Shown piece by piece: positions 16,437-23,813 of a DNA stretch of 64,000 nt. The stretch is from Streptomyces asoensis (lineage in GTDB: Bacteria > Actinomycetota > Actinomycetes > Streptomycetales > Streptomycetaceae): NCBI RefSeq assembly GCF_013085465.1, contig NZ_CP049838.1, positions 8,804,001 to 8,868,000 on the forward strand, in the 5' to 3' direction. Every line of letters begins with the position of its first letter. Positions within the stretch are counted from its first letter, which is position 1. Under the pieces are notes generated by a model. It ran no database searches, had not been told where the DNA came from, and was given only the letters and a program-made list of their open reading frames with translations. The position numbers and the translations under genes are program-made.

Positions 16437-17306
16437 ATGAGCTTGGGCAGCAGCCCGACGCAACAGCCCCTGACCCCAGCCGGCTCGCCGCTGGAGTCCC
16501 TGCTGCGGATCGCCGACACGCTCAGCAGCCTCGAGCGGTACGCCACCGAGACGGCCGGCCAACTGGTCCTCGCCGAGGACACGTGCGCCGAGGCCGCCGA
16601 GGCGCCGGGCAGCATCCGGTACGTCGAGGGCCGGGGCGCCGTCCAGGACGCCGTCGACGAGGTGCTGTGGCGGGCGAAGCGCGAGATCCTCACCTCCCAT
16701 CCGGACGGACCGGACCCCGCGCCCCCGCTGGACGAGACCTGGGCGGCGGTCCACGACCCCCTGACCCGCGGAGTCGTCATGCGGACGCTGTTCCAGCACA
16801 GCGCCCGGTTCTCCGAGCCGACGAAGAAATACGTGCAGCAGGTCATGAGTTACGGCGTGGAGGTGCGCACGCTCCCGGAGTTCTTCGACAGGCTGGTCGT
16901 CGTCGACGGTGAGGTCGCCGTCATCCCCGGCGGCGAACACGGCCACAGCGCGGCACTGATCCGGGACCGCGCCGTCGTCGCCTTCCTCGGTGACGTCTTC
17001 GAGCGGGCCTGGGTACGGGCCGAGCGGTTCCCGTTCCGTCCGGTACGTGCGGCGGACGCGGCCGGCGAGGTCGTGCCGGACCTGCGGCAGGCCATCACGA
17101 CGCTGCTGATCGAGGGCCGCTCCGACAAGGCGATCGCGCGCCGCCTCGGCATGAGCCTGCGGTCCGTGCAAAGCCATATCGCCTCCCTCCGCGAGCAGTA
17201 CGGCGCCCAGCACCGCTTCCAACTCGGCTACGAGATGGCGCGCGACGCGTACGCCGCCGCGCCCACCGTCGCCGTGCCCACCGCCCCGGCCGGGTCCGCC
17301 CCGTAG
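16437..17306 (+). CDS. LuxR C-terminal HTH regulator with PLD/TrmB-like sensor domain
   Basis: A 289-residue regulator. Residues about 70-200 (YVEGRGAVQDAVDEVLWRAK, REILTSHPDG, FFDRLVVVDGEVAVIPGG) resemble the phospholipase-D-like ligand domain seen in TrmB-type and many Streptomyces LuxR orphans. The C-terminus (about 215-275: LLIEGRSDKAIARRLGMSLR, SVQSHIASLREQYGA) is a LuxR helix-turn-helix. It has no receiver domain. It is convergent with, and 34 bp from, the biosynthetic operon at 17341-23583, and is the nearest candidate regulator for it, but this is only proximity. Confidence 0.85.
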   Translation: MSLGSSPTQQPLTPAGSPLESLLRIADTLSSLERYATETAGQLVLAEDTCAEAAEAPGSIRYVEGRGAVQDAVDEVLWRAKREILTSHPDGPDPAPPLDETWAAVHDPLTRGVVMRTLFQHSARFSEPTKKYVQQVMSYGVEVRTLPEFFDRLVVVDGEVAVIPGGEHGHSAALIRDRAVVAFLGDVFERAWVRAERFPFRPVRAADAAGEVVPDLRQAITTLLIEGRSDKAIARRLGMSLRSVQSHIASLREQYGAQHRFQLGYEMARDAYAAAPTVAVPTAPAGSAP

Positions 17307-17313
17307 TCGGCCC

Positions 17314-17339
17314 CGGCCGGGAACGGCTTTGTCCGGCCG
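17314..17339. terminator. Hairpin between convergent regulator and biosynthetic operon
   Basis: CGGCCGG (17314-17320) and CCGGCCG (17333-17339) form a 7-bp stem with a 12-nt loop, exactly filling the gap between two converging stop codons. Confidence 0.4.
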
Positions 17340-17340
17340 C

Positions 17341-18018
17341 CTACTTCTGCGCCATCAGCAGATACTCGTGCGACCGGTTCGTCCGCATCGGGTCGTCGTC
17401 CTTGACCGGCCAGTCGTAGAGGTGGACGCGTTCGTCCCCCAGGGTCAGATGACGGCCGAGCACGCGCGCCGCGTCCCAGGCCAGCGGGACGAACCGGTCC
17501 GCCAGCCGCCGGTTCTGGACGGCCACGACCGCGTAGGCGCCCGGCCGCATCACCCGAGCGACGGCCGCGAACGTCTCGTCGAGCGCCGCCAGATAGACGT
17601 CGTAGTCGCGCAGCGCGTACATCTGCCCGGGGTCGGGCGACTCGGCGTCCAGATCGGTGCCGAAGTACGGCAGGTCGCACAGGACGAGGTCCACGGTGCC
17701 GGGGTCGAGCGGAGGCTTGCGGGCGTCGCCGCAGAGCATGCGCTGCTCCGGGTAACGCGCGACGCGCTGTTGAGCCTCCTGCGCGCGCGAGGGGTTGATC
17801 TCGATGCCGACCCCGCGCCGCCCCTCGGCCGCGCAGGCCACCAGAGTGGTGCCCCACCCGGCGAAGGGATCGAACACCAGGTCGCCCGGCTTGCTCAACT
17901 CCGTTATCAGCGGCCGCAACTGGCTGACGAGACCACTCTGCCCCGCGACCTCCTCCAGTGCGAACTCCGGGTCCTCTGCGCCGAGCACACGCCAACTGGA
18001 AATCCCCATGACGGTCAC
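17341..18018 (-). CDS. SAM-dependent methyltransferase of the DNA/RNA (DLPY) type, last gene of biosynthetic operon
   Basis: A 225-residue Rossmann methyltransferase. Motif I is DPFAGWGTT at 50-58 and the catalytic-type motif IV is DLPYF at 115-119, the form used by N-methylating nucleic-acid enzymes (N6-adenine, N4-cytosine, or guanine-N2 of tRNA). Motif I comes before motif IV, the reverse of the common beta-class N6/N4 enzymes. There is no restriction gene beside it. The GTG at 18018 overlaps the MFS gene by 4 bp (GTGA); an ATG three codons in is the alternative. In this operon it could methylate the product or a nucleic-acid target for self-protection; neither is shown. Confidence 0.75.
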   Translation of the reverse strand: MTVMGISSWRVLGAEDPEFALEEVAGQSGLVSQLRPLITELSKPGDLVFDPFAGWGTTLVACAAEGRRGVGIEINPSRAQEAQQRVARYPEQRMLCGDARKPPLDPGTVDLVLCDLPYFGTDLDAESPDPGQMYALRDYDVYLAALDETFAAVARVMRPGAYAVVAVQNRRLADRFVPLAWDAARVLGRHLTLGDERVHLYDWPVKDDDPMRTNRSHEYLLMAQK

Positions 18019-19280
18019 GCAACCTTTCTGGTGGGGCCGGTATCGGAGACGGCCGGTCCGGCCGTGGGCAGCACCGGATGCACCGCGGCCCGGGGCAGCG
18101 TGCGCTCGAGGCGCAGCACACCCAGCGCGGAGCCTGCCGTGGCCGCCGCGAGCAGCAGCCACATCCCGGTGGCCGAGAGCGACAGCAGGGCCGTGAGCAC
18201 GGTCGGCGCGAGCGCGATGGGCACCGCCCAGGACAGCTGGTAGACCGCGAGATGACGGCCGCGGGTCTCCTCCGGCGCGGCCTGGGCCACCAACGCGGAG
18301 GCCGTGGCGCCGTGCAGCAGCTCGCCCGCGGTGAACGCGGCCACCGCGGCGAACACACCGGCGATCAGCGCGGCCCCGGTCGACACACTGCCGAGCACCG
18401 CGAAGGTGACGAACGACAGCGCGAAGATGCCCGCGCCGAGCGCCACCGCACGCGTTCGGCGATATCTGACCAGGACCCGGGTGACCGGAATCTGGAGCAC
18501 CGCGATCCCCACCGTGTTGACCGCGTACAGGACGCCCACCAGCGAGACGGGCGCGTCCAGTTCACGGGTGAGATACACCGGCAGGGCCACGGACAGCACC
18601 ATGTACCCGAAGGCGGTCGGGATGTTCAGCAGCGTGAGGCCCAGGAAGGGACGGTTGCGCGCCACCATCCGGTAGCCGCCCTTGCGGGAGACCCGGTCGC
18701 CCGCCGGCTGTGCCGACGCGCCGGGGCGGATCGTACTGAGCAGCGCGGCCGACAGCAGATAGCCGGCGGCCGCGCCGAGCACGACGAAGTAGAACCCGGA
18801 CTCGTCCAGGGCGAGGGCCGCGCCCGCGAGGAGGCCGCCCACGCCCATCCCGGCGTTGCGCAGACTGCGCTGGAGGGCGAGCAGCTTGTCCCGCTCGGCG
18901 CCTCGTACGATCTCCGCCACGAAGGACTGGATGGCCGGCGGGTAGGAGGTGTCGCCGAGCGCGACCGGCAGCACCACCGCGAACATGGCCACGCCGTTGT
19001 CGACCAGGGGATAGGTGCAGAACGCCGAGGCGCGCAGCACGTATCCGCCCACCAGCACGGCGCGGGCGCTGAAGCGGTCGATCAGCACGCCGGCGACCGG
19101 GTTGCTCACCAGACCGATCACCGAGGCGGCCGTCACGATCGCGCCGACCTGGGTCAGCGGCAGATCGGTGACGTGGTGGAAGTAGAGGAGCGACAGCGGC
19201 AGGTACATGCCGCTGCCGGTCGCGTCGACGATCATGCCCAGCATGTACTTGAAGCGGACGGACGACAGCTTCTCCCTCAT
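18015..19280 (-). CDS. MFS transporter (probable product exporter)
   Basis: A 421-residue major facilitator with about 12 hydrophobic segments. MFS motif A is present in the 2-3 loop (GVLIDRFSARAVLVGG), and YVLRASAFCTYPLV and GDTSYPPAIQSFVAEIV are typical of drug-type exporters. ATG at 19280 overlaps the ATP-grasp gene by 4 bp, and the stop overlaps the methyltransferase start. In an operon with two peptide-type ligases it most likely exports the finished small molecule and gives self-resistance. Confidence 0.88.
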   Translation of the reverse strand: MREKLSSVRFKYMLGMIVDATGSGMYLPLSLLYFHHVTDLPLTQVGAIVTAASVIGLVSNPVAGVLIDRFSARAVLVGGYVLRASAFCTYPLVDNGVAMFAVVLPVALGDTSYPPAIQSFVAEIVRGAERDKLLALQRSLRNAGMGVGGLLAGAALALDESGFYFVVLGAAAGYLLSAALLSTIRPGASAQPAGDRVSRKGGYRMVARNRPFLGLTLLNIPTAFGYMVLSVALPVYLTRELDAPVSLVGVLYAVNTVGIAVLQIPVTRVLVRYRRTRAVALGAGIFALSFVTFAVLGSVSTGAALIAGVFAAVAAFTAGELLHGATASALVAQAAPEETRGRHLAVYQLSWAVPIALAPTVLTALLSLSATGMWLLLAAATAGSALGVLRLERTLPRAAVHPVLPTAGPAVSDTGPTRKVA

Positions 19281-20584
19281 GCCGTCTCCACCGCCACGAT
19301 CTTCGTCTCCGCGATGACCCGGGCGCCCAGGGCACGCAGTCTGCGCTCGCATGCGACCCGGGTCGGGGCCGAACCCACCACCGCGGTGAGGAAGTCGGCG
19401 GAACCCGACGCCGGGGCGATCACCTGCCCCTCCTCGGCGAAGAGCCAGAAGCCCCGCACCCACTCCTCGTCGGGGACCGCGGGCAGCGAACGCACCAGAC
19501 CGGGCCGCTTCATCGTGAGCACCTGCCCCGACATGCAGCGCGGCCGCAGTCGCCCCTCGGCGTCCGTGGCGCCCTCGACCGCGGGCAGCGGGAGACCGGC
19601 CTCCGCACGGGTCACCTGCACGGCGAGCTGGATCCCGAAGAGGGTCTCGAACACCTCACGGATCTTCGCGCCGCCCGAGCGGCCCGCGATCTCGCACAGC
19701 ACCAGACGGTCGTCGGGCGTGTGGAACACCTCCGCGTGGAAGGCGTGCGTGCGCAGCCGCGAGTCCTCGGGCTTCAGGGCCGCCAGGGTCCGCTCGATCA
19801 GCGTGAGCAGCCGGGGGGTGAGCGGGTCGTCCACGTCCAGGGTCAGATCGACCCGCGGCCCGGGGTCGGCCCCGAACGAGGCCAGCTCGTACTGGTACTG
19901 GGAAGGCCAGGCGGCCACGGTGCGCCCGTCCACCACCAGCCCGTCGACATGGCACATCCGCCCGGGAACGTACGCCTCGATCAGCAGGTCGTCCCGCGGA
20001 CCGCCGCCGTAGGCCTGTGCGAGCCGCAGCTCCAGCTCGTCGGGGTCGGCGATGATGCGCAGCCCGATGGAGTTGTAGCCCGCCCGGTCCTTCAGCACCA
20101 CCGGGAATCCGTACCGTGCGGCGAAGTTGCGGGCCTCCCGGGCGGTGCCCGGCACGGTGTGCGGGGCGACCTCGATGCCGGCCCGCCGGGCCAGCCGCTT
20201 CATCAGGGCCTTGTCACGGAACGGCGTGATGTCGGCGCTCCACGCCCCGTCGAGGCCGAGACGCTCGCGCAGCCGGGCGGCGAGGAGCACGTCCGCCTCG
20301 TGGTGGGCGATGACGTGCGTGATCCGGTACTCCTCGGCGAGGGCGAGCGCGCGGGACGGCACCGCCTCGTCGTCGAGGGTGTCGAAGAGTTCGAGGTGGG
20401 TGAAGTCGTGGCCGGTGCCGTCCGGGATCTCCTCGCCGGCCAGCTCGATCTTGTCCCGGGCGGCGAGGACGACGACATCGCCCGGATACGGCGCCGAGCC
20501 GTCGAGGCCGGGCGCGTCCCCGTCCAGCCACCGGCGGTAGGGGAAGGCGGCGAACGGGTTGCGGTGCAGGACGAGGACGCTCAT
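19277..20584 (-). CDS. ATP-grasp amide/peptide ligase, first of two
   Basis: A 435-residue ATP-grasp protein. An N-terminal Rossmann-like part (MSVLVLHRNPFAAFPYRRWL) precedes the grasp fold: RDKALMKRLARRAGIEV, YGFPVVLKDRAGYNSIGL (ATP-binding Lys), LIEAYVPGRMCHVDGLVVDG, and the Mg-binding EIAGRSGGAKIREVF. It belongs to the carboxylate-amine ligase group (BtrJ, PGM1 and TabS are characterised relatives in concept) that activates a carboxylate as acyl phosphate and joins it to an amine. Both ends overlap neighbours by 4 bp. Substrates are unknown. Confidence 0.87.
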   Translation of the reverse strand: MSVLVLHRNPFAAFPYRRWLDGDAPGLDGSAPYPGDVVVLAARDKIELAGEEIPDGTGHDFTHLELFDTLDDEAVPSRALALAEEYRITHVIAHHEADVLLAARLRERLGLDGAWSADITPFRDKALMKRLARRAGIEVAPHTVPGTAREARNFAARYGFPVVLKDRAGYNSIGLRIIADPDELELRLAQAYGGGPRDDLLIEAYVPGRMCHVDGLVVDGRTVAAWPSQYQYELASFGADPGPRVDLTLDVDDPLTPRLLTLIERTLAALKPEDSRLRTHAFHAEVFHTPDDRLVLCEIAGRSGGAKIREVFETLFGIQLAVQVTRAEAGLPLPAVEGATDAEGRLRPRCMSGQVLTMKRPGLVRSLPAVPDEEWVRGFWLFAEEGQVIAPASGSADFLTAVVGSAPTRVACERRLRALGARVIAETKIVAVETA

Positions 20585-21882
20585 GCCGGGACCACCGTCC
20601 GGTCGCTCACCGGCGCGGCAGCGGCCAGGCCCGGCCGGCCGTCGGGGTCCTTCACCCAGACCTTCACCACGTCGCCGACGAGTTCCGCGCCGCGCCGGAT
20701 CGCCGCCGTGGTGTCCTCGCCGGTCACGGCGACCAGGCCGAGGCGGTCCCAGTTGTCCCGCAGGGGACGCACCGTCTCCCCGGGCCTGGCGCTGATGCGT
20801 ACCGCGAGCACATCGGCGAGCGCCTGTGCCTCGGCCACGCCGTCCACCGCCTCCACGACGTCGCCCGGCCGGCCCACCACGGACCGCACGGCGGCCCCGC
20901 CGTGCGCCTCGGGCCGGTCGGGTAGCTCCTCGGCCAGGCCGAAGGGCGCGGCGAGGGCGAGCTTGACGGTGTCGATGCCGTAGACGCTGTACACCAGGTC
21001 GGTGATGGCGTCACCGGCGATCCGGTTGTGGCTCTCGATGACGCGGGGACCGCGGGCGCCGATCCGGATCTCGGTGTGGCAGACGCCGTCCCTGACGCCG
21101 AGCCGGTCCAGGAAGCCGGTGACGGCCGCGCGTACCCGCTCGTCGACCCCCGCGCCGAGCCGGGCGGGGACCGCGTGGCCCAGTTCGGCGAAGTGCGCGG
21201 GGTCGGTGAACTTCTCGGTGACGGCGATGACCACATGGCGTCCGGCGGAGCTGAAGGACTCCACGCTGTACTCGGGGCCGTCGAGGTACTCCTCCATCAG
21301 GAAGTCCCGCAGCAGCATCAGCGTCGAGACCCGGTCCGTCCTGGTGCCCGACAGCCGCCGTACCTCGGCCCAGACCCGCTCGGCGTCGGCGGGCCCGTCG
21401 AGGCGGTACACACCGATACTGGCGGTGGCGTCCGTCGGCTTCACGATGAAGGGGTAGCCGTACCGCTCCCCGAAGGCGTCCAGGTCCTCGCGCCCGCGCA
21501 GCGGCCGGGCGTGCACCGCGTCGGGGTCGAGCCCGGCCAGGTGCTCGCGCATGACGACCTTGTCGCGGAAGCGCCGGGTCACCTCGTAGCCGGTGCCGCC
21601 CAGGCTGAACAGGTCGTTGACACGGGCCGCGTTCTCCAGGCCCGGCTCGGTGATCGAAGTGGCGGCGGCGAAGCCGGGGGAGTCCCACAGCCGCCTGGCT
21701 ATCGGCTCCACCAGGTCCCAGCGGGTGTAGTCGACGACCTCCACCCGGTCGGCGAGGCGCTCCTGCTCGGCACTGATCTTCGTGGGGTGCTGGAGCAGCA
21801 GGACGTACAGGCCCAACTGCTTGGCCTTGAACACGGTTTCGTCGGTGGCCCCGACGAGCAGCAGTGAACGCTCAGGATTCAT
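20581..21882 (-). CDS. ATP-grasp amide/peptide ligase, second of two
   Basis: A 433-residue ATP-grasp ligase, only distantly similar to its neighbour. Order: N-terminal domain (SLLLVGATDETVFKAKQLGL), TGYEVTRRFRDKVVMREHL, YGYPFIVKPTDATASIGVYR (ATP-binding), FLMEEYLDGPEYSVESFS, and catalytic metal site ESHNRIAGDAITDL. The C-terminal 100 residues match the extra domain of carboxylate-amine ligases (PGETVRPLRDNWDRLGLVA). Two different ligases in one operon suggest two successive amide bonds, as in small peptide antimetabolites. It overlaps the acetyltransferase gene by 11 bp. Confidence 0.87.
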   Translation of the reverse strand: MNPERSLLLVGATDETVFKAKQLGLYVLLLQHPTKISAEQERLADRVEVVDYTRWDLVEPIARRLWDSPGFAAATSITEPGLENAARVNDLFSLGGTGYEVTRRFRDKVVMREHLAGLDPDAVHARPLRGREDLDAFGERYGYPFIVKPTDATASIGVYRLDGPADAERVWAEVRRLSGTRTDRVSTLMLLRDFLMEEYLDGPEYSVESFSSAGRHVVIAVTEKFTDPAHFAELGHAVPARLGAGVDERVRAAVTGFLDRLGVRDGVCHTEIRIGARGPRVIESHNRIAGDAITDLVYSVYGIDTVKLALAAPFGLAEELPDRPEAHGGAAVRSVVGRPGDVVEAVDGVAEAQALADVLAVRISARPGETVRPLRDNWDRLGLVAVTGEDTTAAIRRGAELVGDVVKVWVKDPDGRPGLAAAAPVSDRTVVPA

Positions 21883-22588
21883 GGGTCCGTTCCGATCCGT
21901 TCCGGTGTGAGGGCCGCGCGTCCGTGCGCGGGCCCTCCGTGGGGGTGAGGGCGGGCAGGCGGTCGGCCGGCACCTGGTCCGCGGTCGCGGTGCCGGGCAA
22001 CTCGCCCACCGCAGCCGGGGATTCGGGCAGTTGCTCGATGGTCGCCCGTGGGGCGTTCACATGCACCCCCTTGGGCACGTCACGGAGCACCAGGGACATC
22101 GCGCCGATCAGGGCGTCGTCGCCGACGGTGATCGGCCCGAGCAGGGTGGCCCCCGCGCCGACCGTCACACCGTTGCCGAGCCGGGGATGCCGGCGGCCGC
22201 CCTGCCGGGCGCGCTCCTGCTCGTGCCACCAGCCGAAGGACCCGAGCGTGACCTGGTGGAAGAGTGACACGTCGTCACCGATGACGGCGGTCTCACCGAC
22301 CACGACCCCGCTGCCGTGGTCGACGAAGAACCGCCGGCCGATCTGCGCGCCCGGATGGATCTCGATGCCTCCGGTGAGCACCTTGGTGGTGGTGCACACC
22401 AGCCGCGCGACGAGACGACGGCCGTGCCGGTAGGCGAAGTTGCTCGTCCGGTGGCCCAGCAGGGCCAGCACCGTCGGATGCAGCAGCGCCTCGGTGCGGG
22501 ACCGGACCGAGGGGTCGCGGGCGACGATGACGTCGAGGGTCTCCCCGATCCGCCGGCGCAGCGAGGGCGAGGTGCGCGCCGGGCTCAT
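21872..22588 (-). CDS. Serine O-acetyltransferase (EpsC/CysE type)
   Basis: A 238-residue left-handed beta-helix acyltransferase. EpsC-type features: VIVARDPSVRSRTEALLHP, TGGIEIHPGAQIGRRFFVDH, GSGVVVGETAVIGDDVSLFH, RHPRLGNGVTVGAGATLLGP. These enzymes transfer acetyl from acetyl-CoA to the serine hydroxyl, giving O-acetyl-L-serine for the PLP enzyme encoded just upstream (4-bp ATGA overlap). A 60-residue Pro-rich tail follows the helix; it lacks the usual inhibitory Ile terminus, so feedback inhibition by cysteine may be lost (inference). Confidence 0.87.
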   Translation of the reverse strand: MSPARTSPSLRRRIGETLDVIVARDPSVRSRTEALLHPTVLALLGHRTSNFAYRHGRRLVARLVCTTTKVLTGGIEIHPGAQIGRRFFVDHGSGVVVGETAVIGDDVSLFHQVTLGSFGWWHEQERARQGGRRHPRLGNGVTVGAGATLLGPITVGDDALIGAMSLVLRDVPKGVHVNAPRATIEQLPESPAAVGELPGTATADQVPADRLPALTPTEGPRTDARPSHRNGSERTHES

Positions 22589-23583
22589 CCGGCCGGCCGC
22601 GACGCGCCGCCGACCGCGACCCGGGCCGGCTCCCGCGGGGCCTCCTGGGCCTCGGGCCACCAGCTGAGGTAGCGCTCTCCGGTGTCGGGGAAGACGGTGA
22701 CGACCGTGGCACCGGCCAGGTCGTGTCGGCGTGCAAGCTCCAGACAGCCGTACGCGGCGGCGCCCGAGGAGACACCGACCAGCAGTCCGGTGGCGGCGGC
22801 GATGGCACGGGTGGTGGCCGCCGCGTCCTCGTCCTCGACCACGATCACCTCGTCGATGACCGAGACGTCGGTGACCGGGCTGGTGAATCCGCCGTTCAGA
22901 CCGGGGATCCGGTGCGGTCCCGGCTCGCCGCCGGACAGCAGCGGGGAGCCCGCGGGCTCGACCGCCACGACCCTCAACGCCGGGTTGTGTTCCCGCAGAC
23001 GGTGGGCGATCCCGGTCAGGGTGCCGCCGGTGCCGACGCCGCACACCAGATGGTCGACGTCGCCGCCGGTGTCCCGCCAGATCTCCGGGCCCGTGGTCTC
23101 GTAGTGCGCCCGTACGTTGGCGGCGTTCAGGTGCTGGCCCGCGTACCAGGACCCGGGAGTGTCGGCGTGCAGCTTCTCGGCGCGCTCCACACAGCCGGCG
23201 AAACCGAGGGTGTGGTCGGTGAACTCGACCTCGGCGCCCAGCATGCGCAGCGTCAGCAGGCGCTCCCGCGAGGCGTTGTCGGGGAGCACGATCCGGCAGG
23301 CGTAGCCGCGGGCGGCGGCCAGCGCGGCCAGGGCGATACCGGTGTTGCCCGAGGTGGACTCGACGATCGTCCCGCCGGGCCGCAGTGCCCCCGACTCCTC
23401 GGCGGCGCGGAGCATGAACAGCGCCGCCCGGTCCTTGATGCTGGACAGCGGGTTGGCCGCCTCCAGCTTGGCCAGCACACGGGCGTCGGCGGGCAGCCCC
23501 GGCAGGCTCAGCCGCAGCATCGGGGTGTTGCCCACGAGTTCCTCGAGTGAGCCGACGACACTGCCGGTGGATGGTTCGGTCAC
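22585..23583 (-). CDS. Cysteine-synthase-like PLP enzyme (beta-substituted alanine synthase)
   Basis: A 332-residue fold-type II PLP enzyme. PLP Lys is K50 (NPLSSIKDRAAL); substrate loop TSGNTG at 77-82; phosphate loop VGTGGTLTG; TTGPEIWRDTGG and AVEPAGSPLLSGG follow. Housekeeping CysK has PETMS after the SGNTG helix, whereas this has PDNAS (101-105), and GIGAGF is replaced by GLNGGF; these changes near the active site argue for a nucleophile other than sulfide. First gene of a six-gene operon; GTG start at 23583. It is reminiscent of SbnA/DcsD-type enzymes in non-proteinogenic amino-acid pathways. Confidence 0.85.
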   Translation of the reverse strand: MTEPSTGSVVGSLEELVGNTPMLRLSLPGLPADARVLAKLEAANPLSSIKDRAALFMLRAAEESGALRPGGTIVESTSGNTGIALAALAAARGYACRIVLPDNASRERLLTLRMLGAEVEFTDHTLGFAGCVERAEKLHADTPGSWYAGQHLNAANVRAHYETTGPEIWRDTGGDVDHLVCGVGTGGTLTGIAHRLREHNPALRVVAVEPAGSPLLSGGEPGPHRIPGLNGGFTSPVTDVSVIDEVIVVEDEDAAATTRAIAAATGLLVGVSSGAAAYGCLELARRHDLAGATVVTVFPDTGERYLSWWPEAQEAPREPARVAVGGASRPAG

Positions 23584-23813
23584 GGGGCCCTCCGGATCGG
23601 TTCTGCTCGAGACGTGCCACGGGTTCCGTGCGCTTTTCCGTGGTCACGTGCACACCCAGAATCTGCCGCGCTCGGTGCGCGATGGCCACGCCGCCCATGG
23701 TTCGGGTTGCCGCACTGCACTGATTGCGGGGGTCCCGCGCGGCGTACCGCCTGGTTCAACTCCGTACGTTCGAACGCGAGGTCGAAGACCTGTCCGGATA
23801 CGGGGGTACGTTG
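23584..23813. promoter_or_regulatory. Divergent promoter region, biosynthetic operon / indigoidine synthetase
   Basis: 230 bp that must hold the promoters of both the six-gene operon and the synthetase gene. The only clear symmetric element is CGTTCGAACG at 23767-23776, 37 bp before the synthetase ATG. No standard -35/-10 pair was recognised. Confidence 0.4.

Noticed and set aside
17341..18018. Restriction-modification system
   Set aside because: No restriction endonuclease or specificity gene is adjacent; the methyltransferase is locked in a biosynthetic operon.
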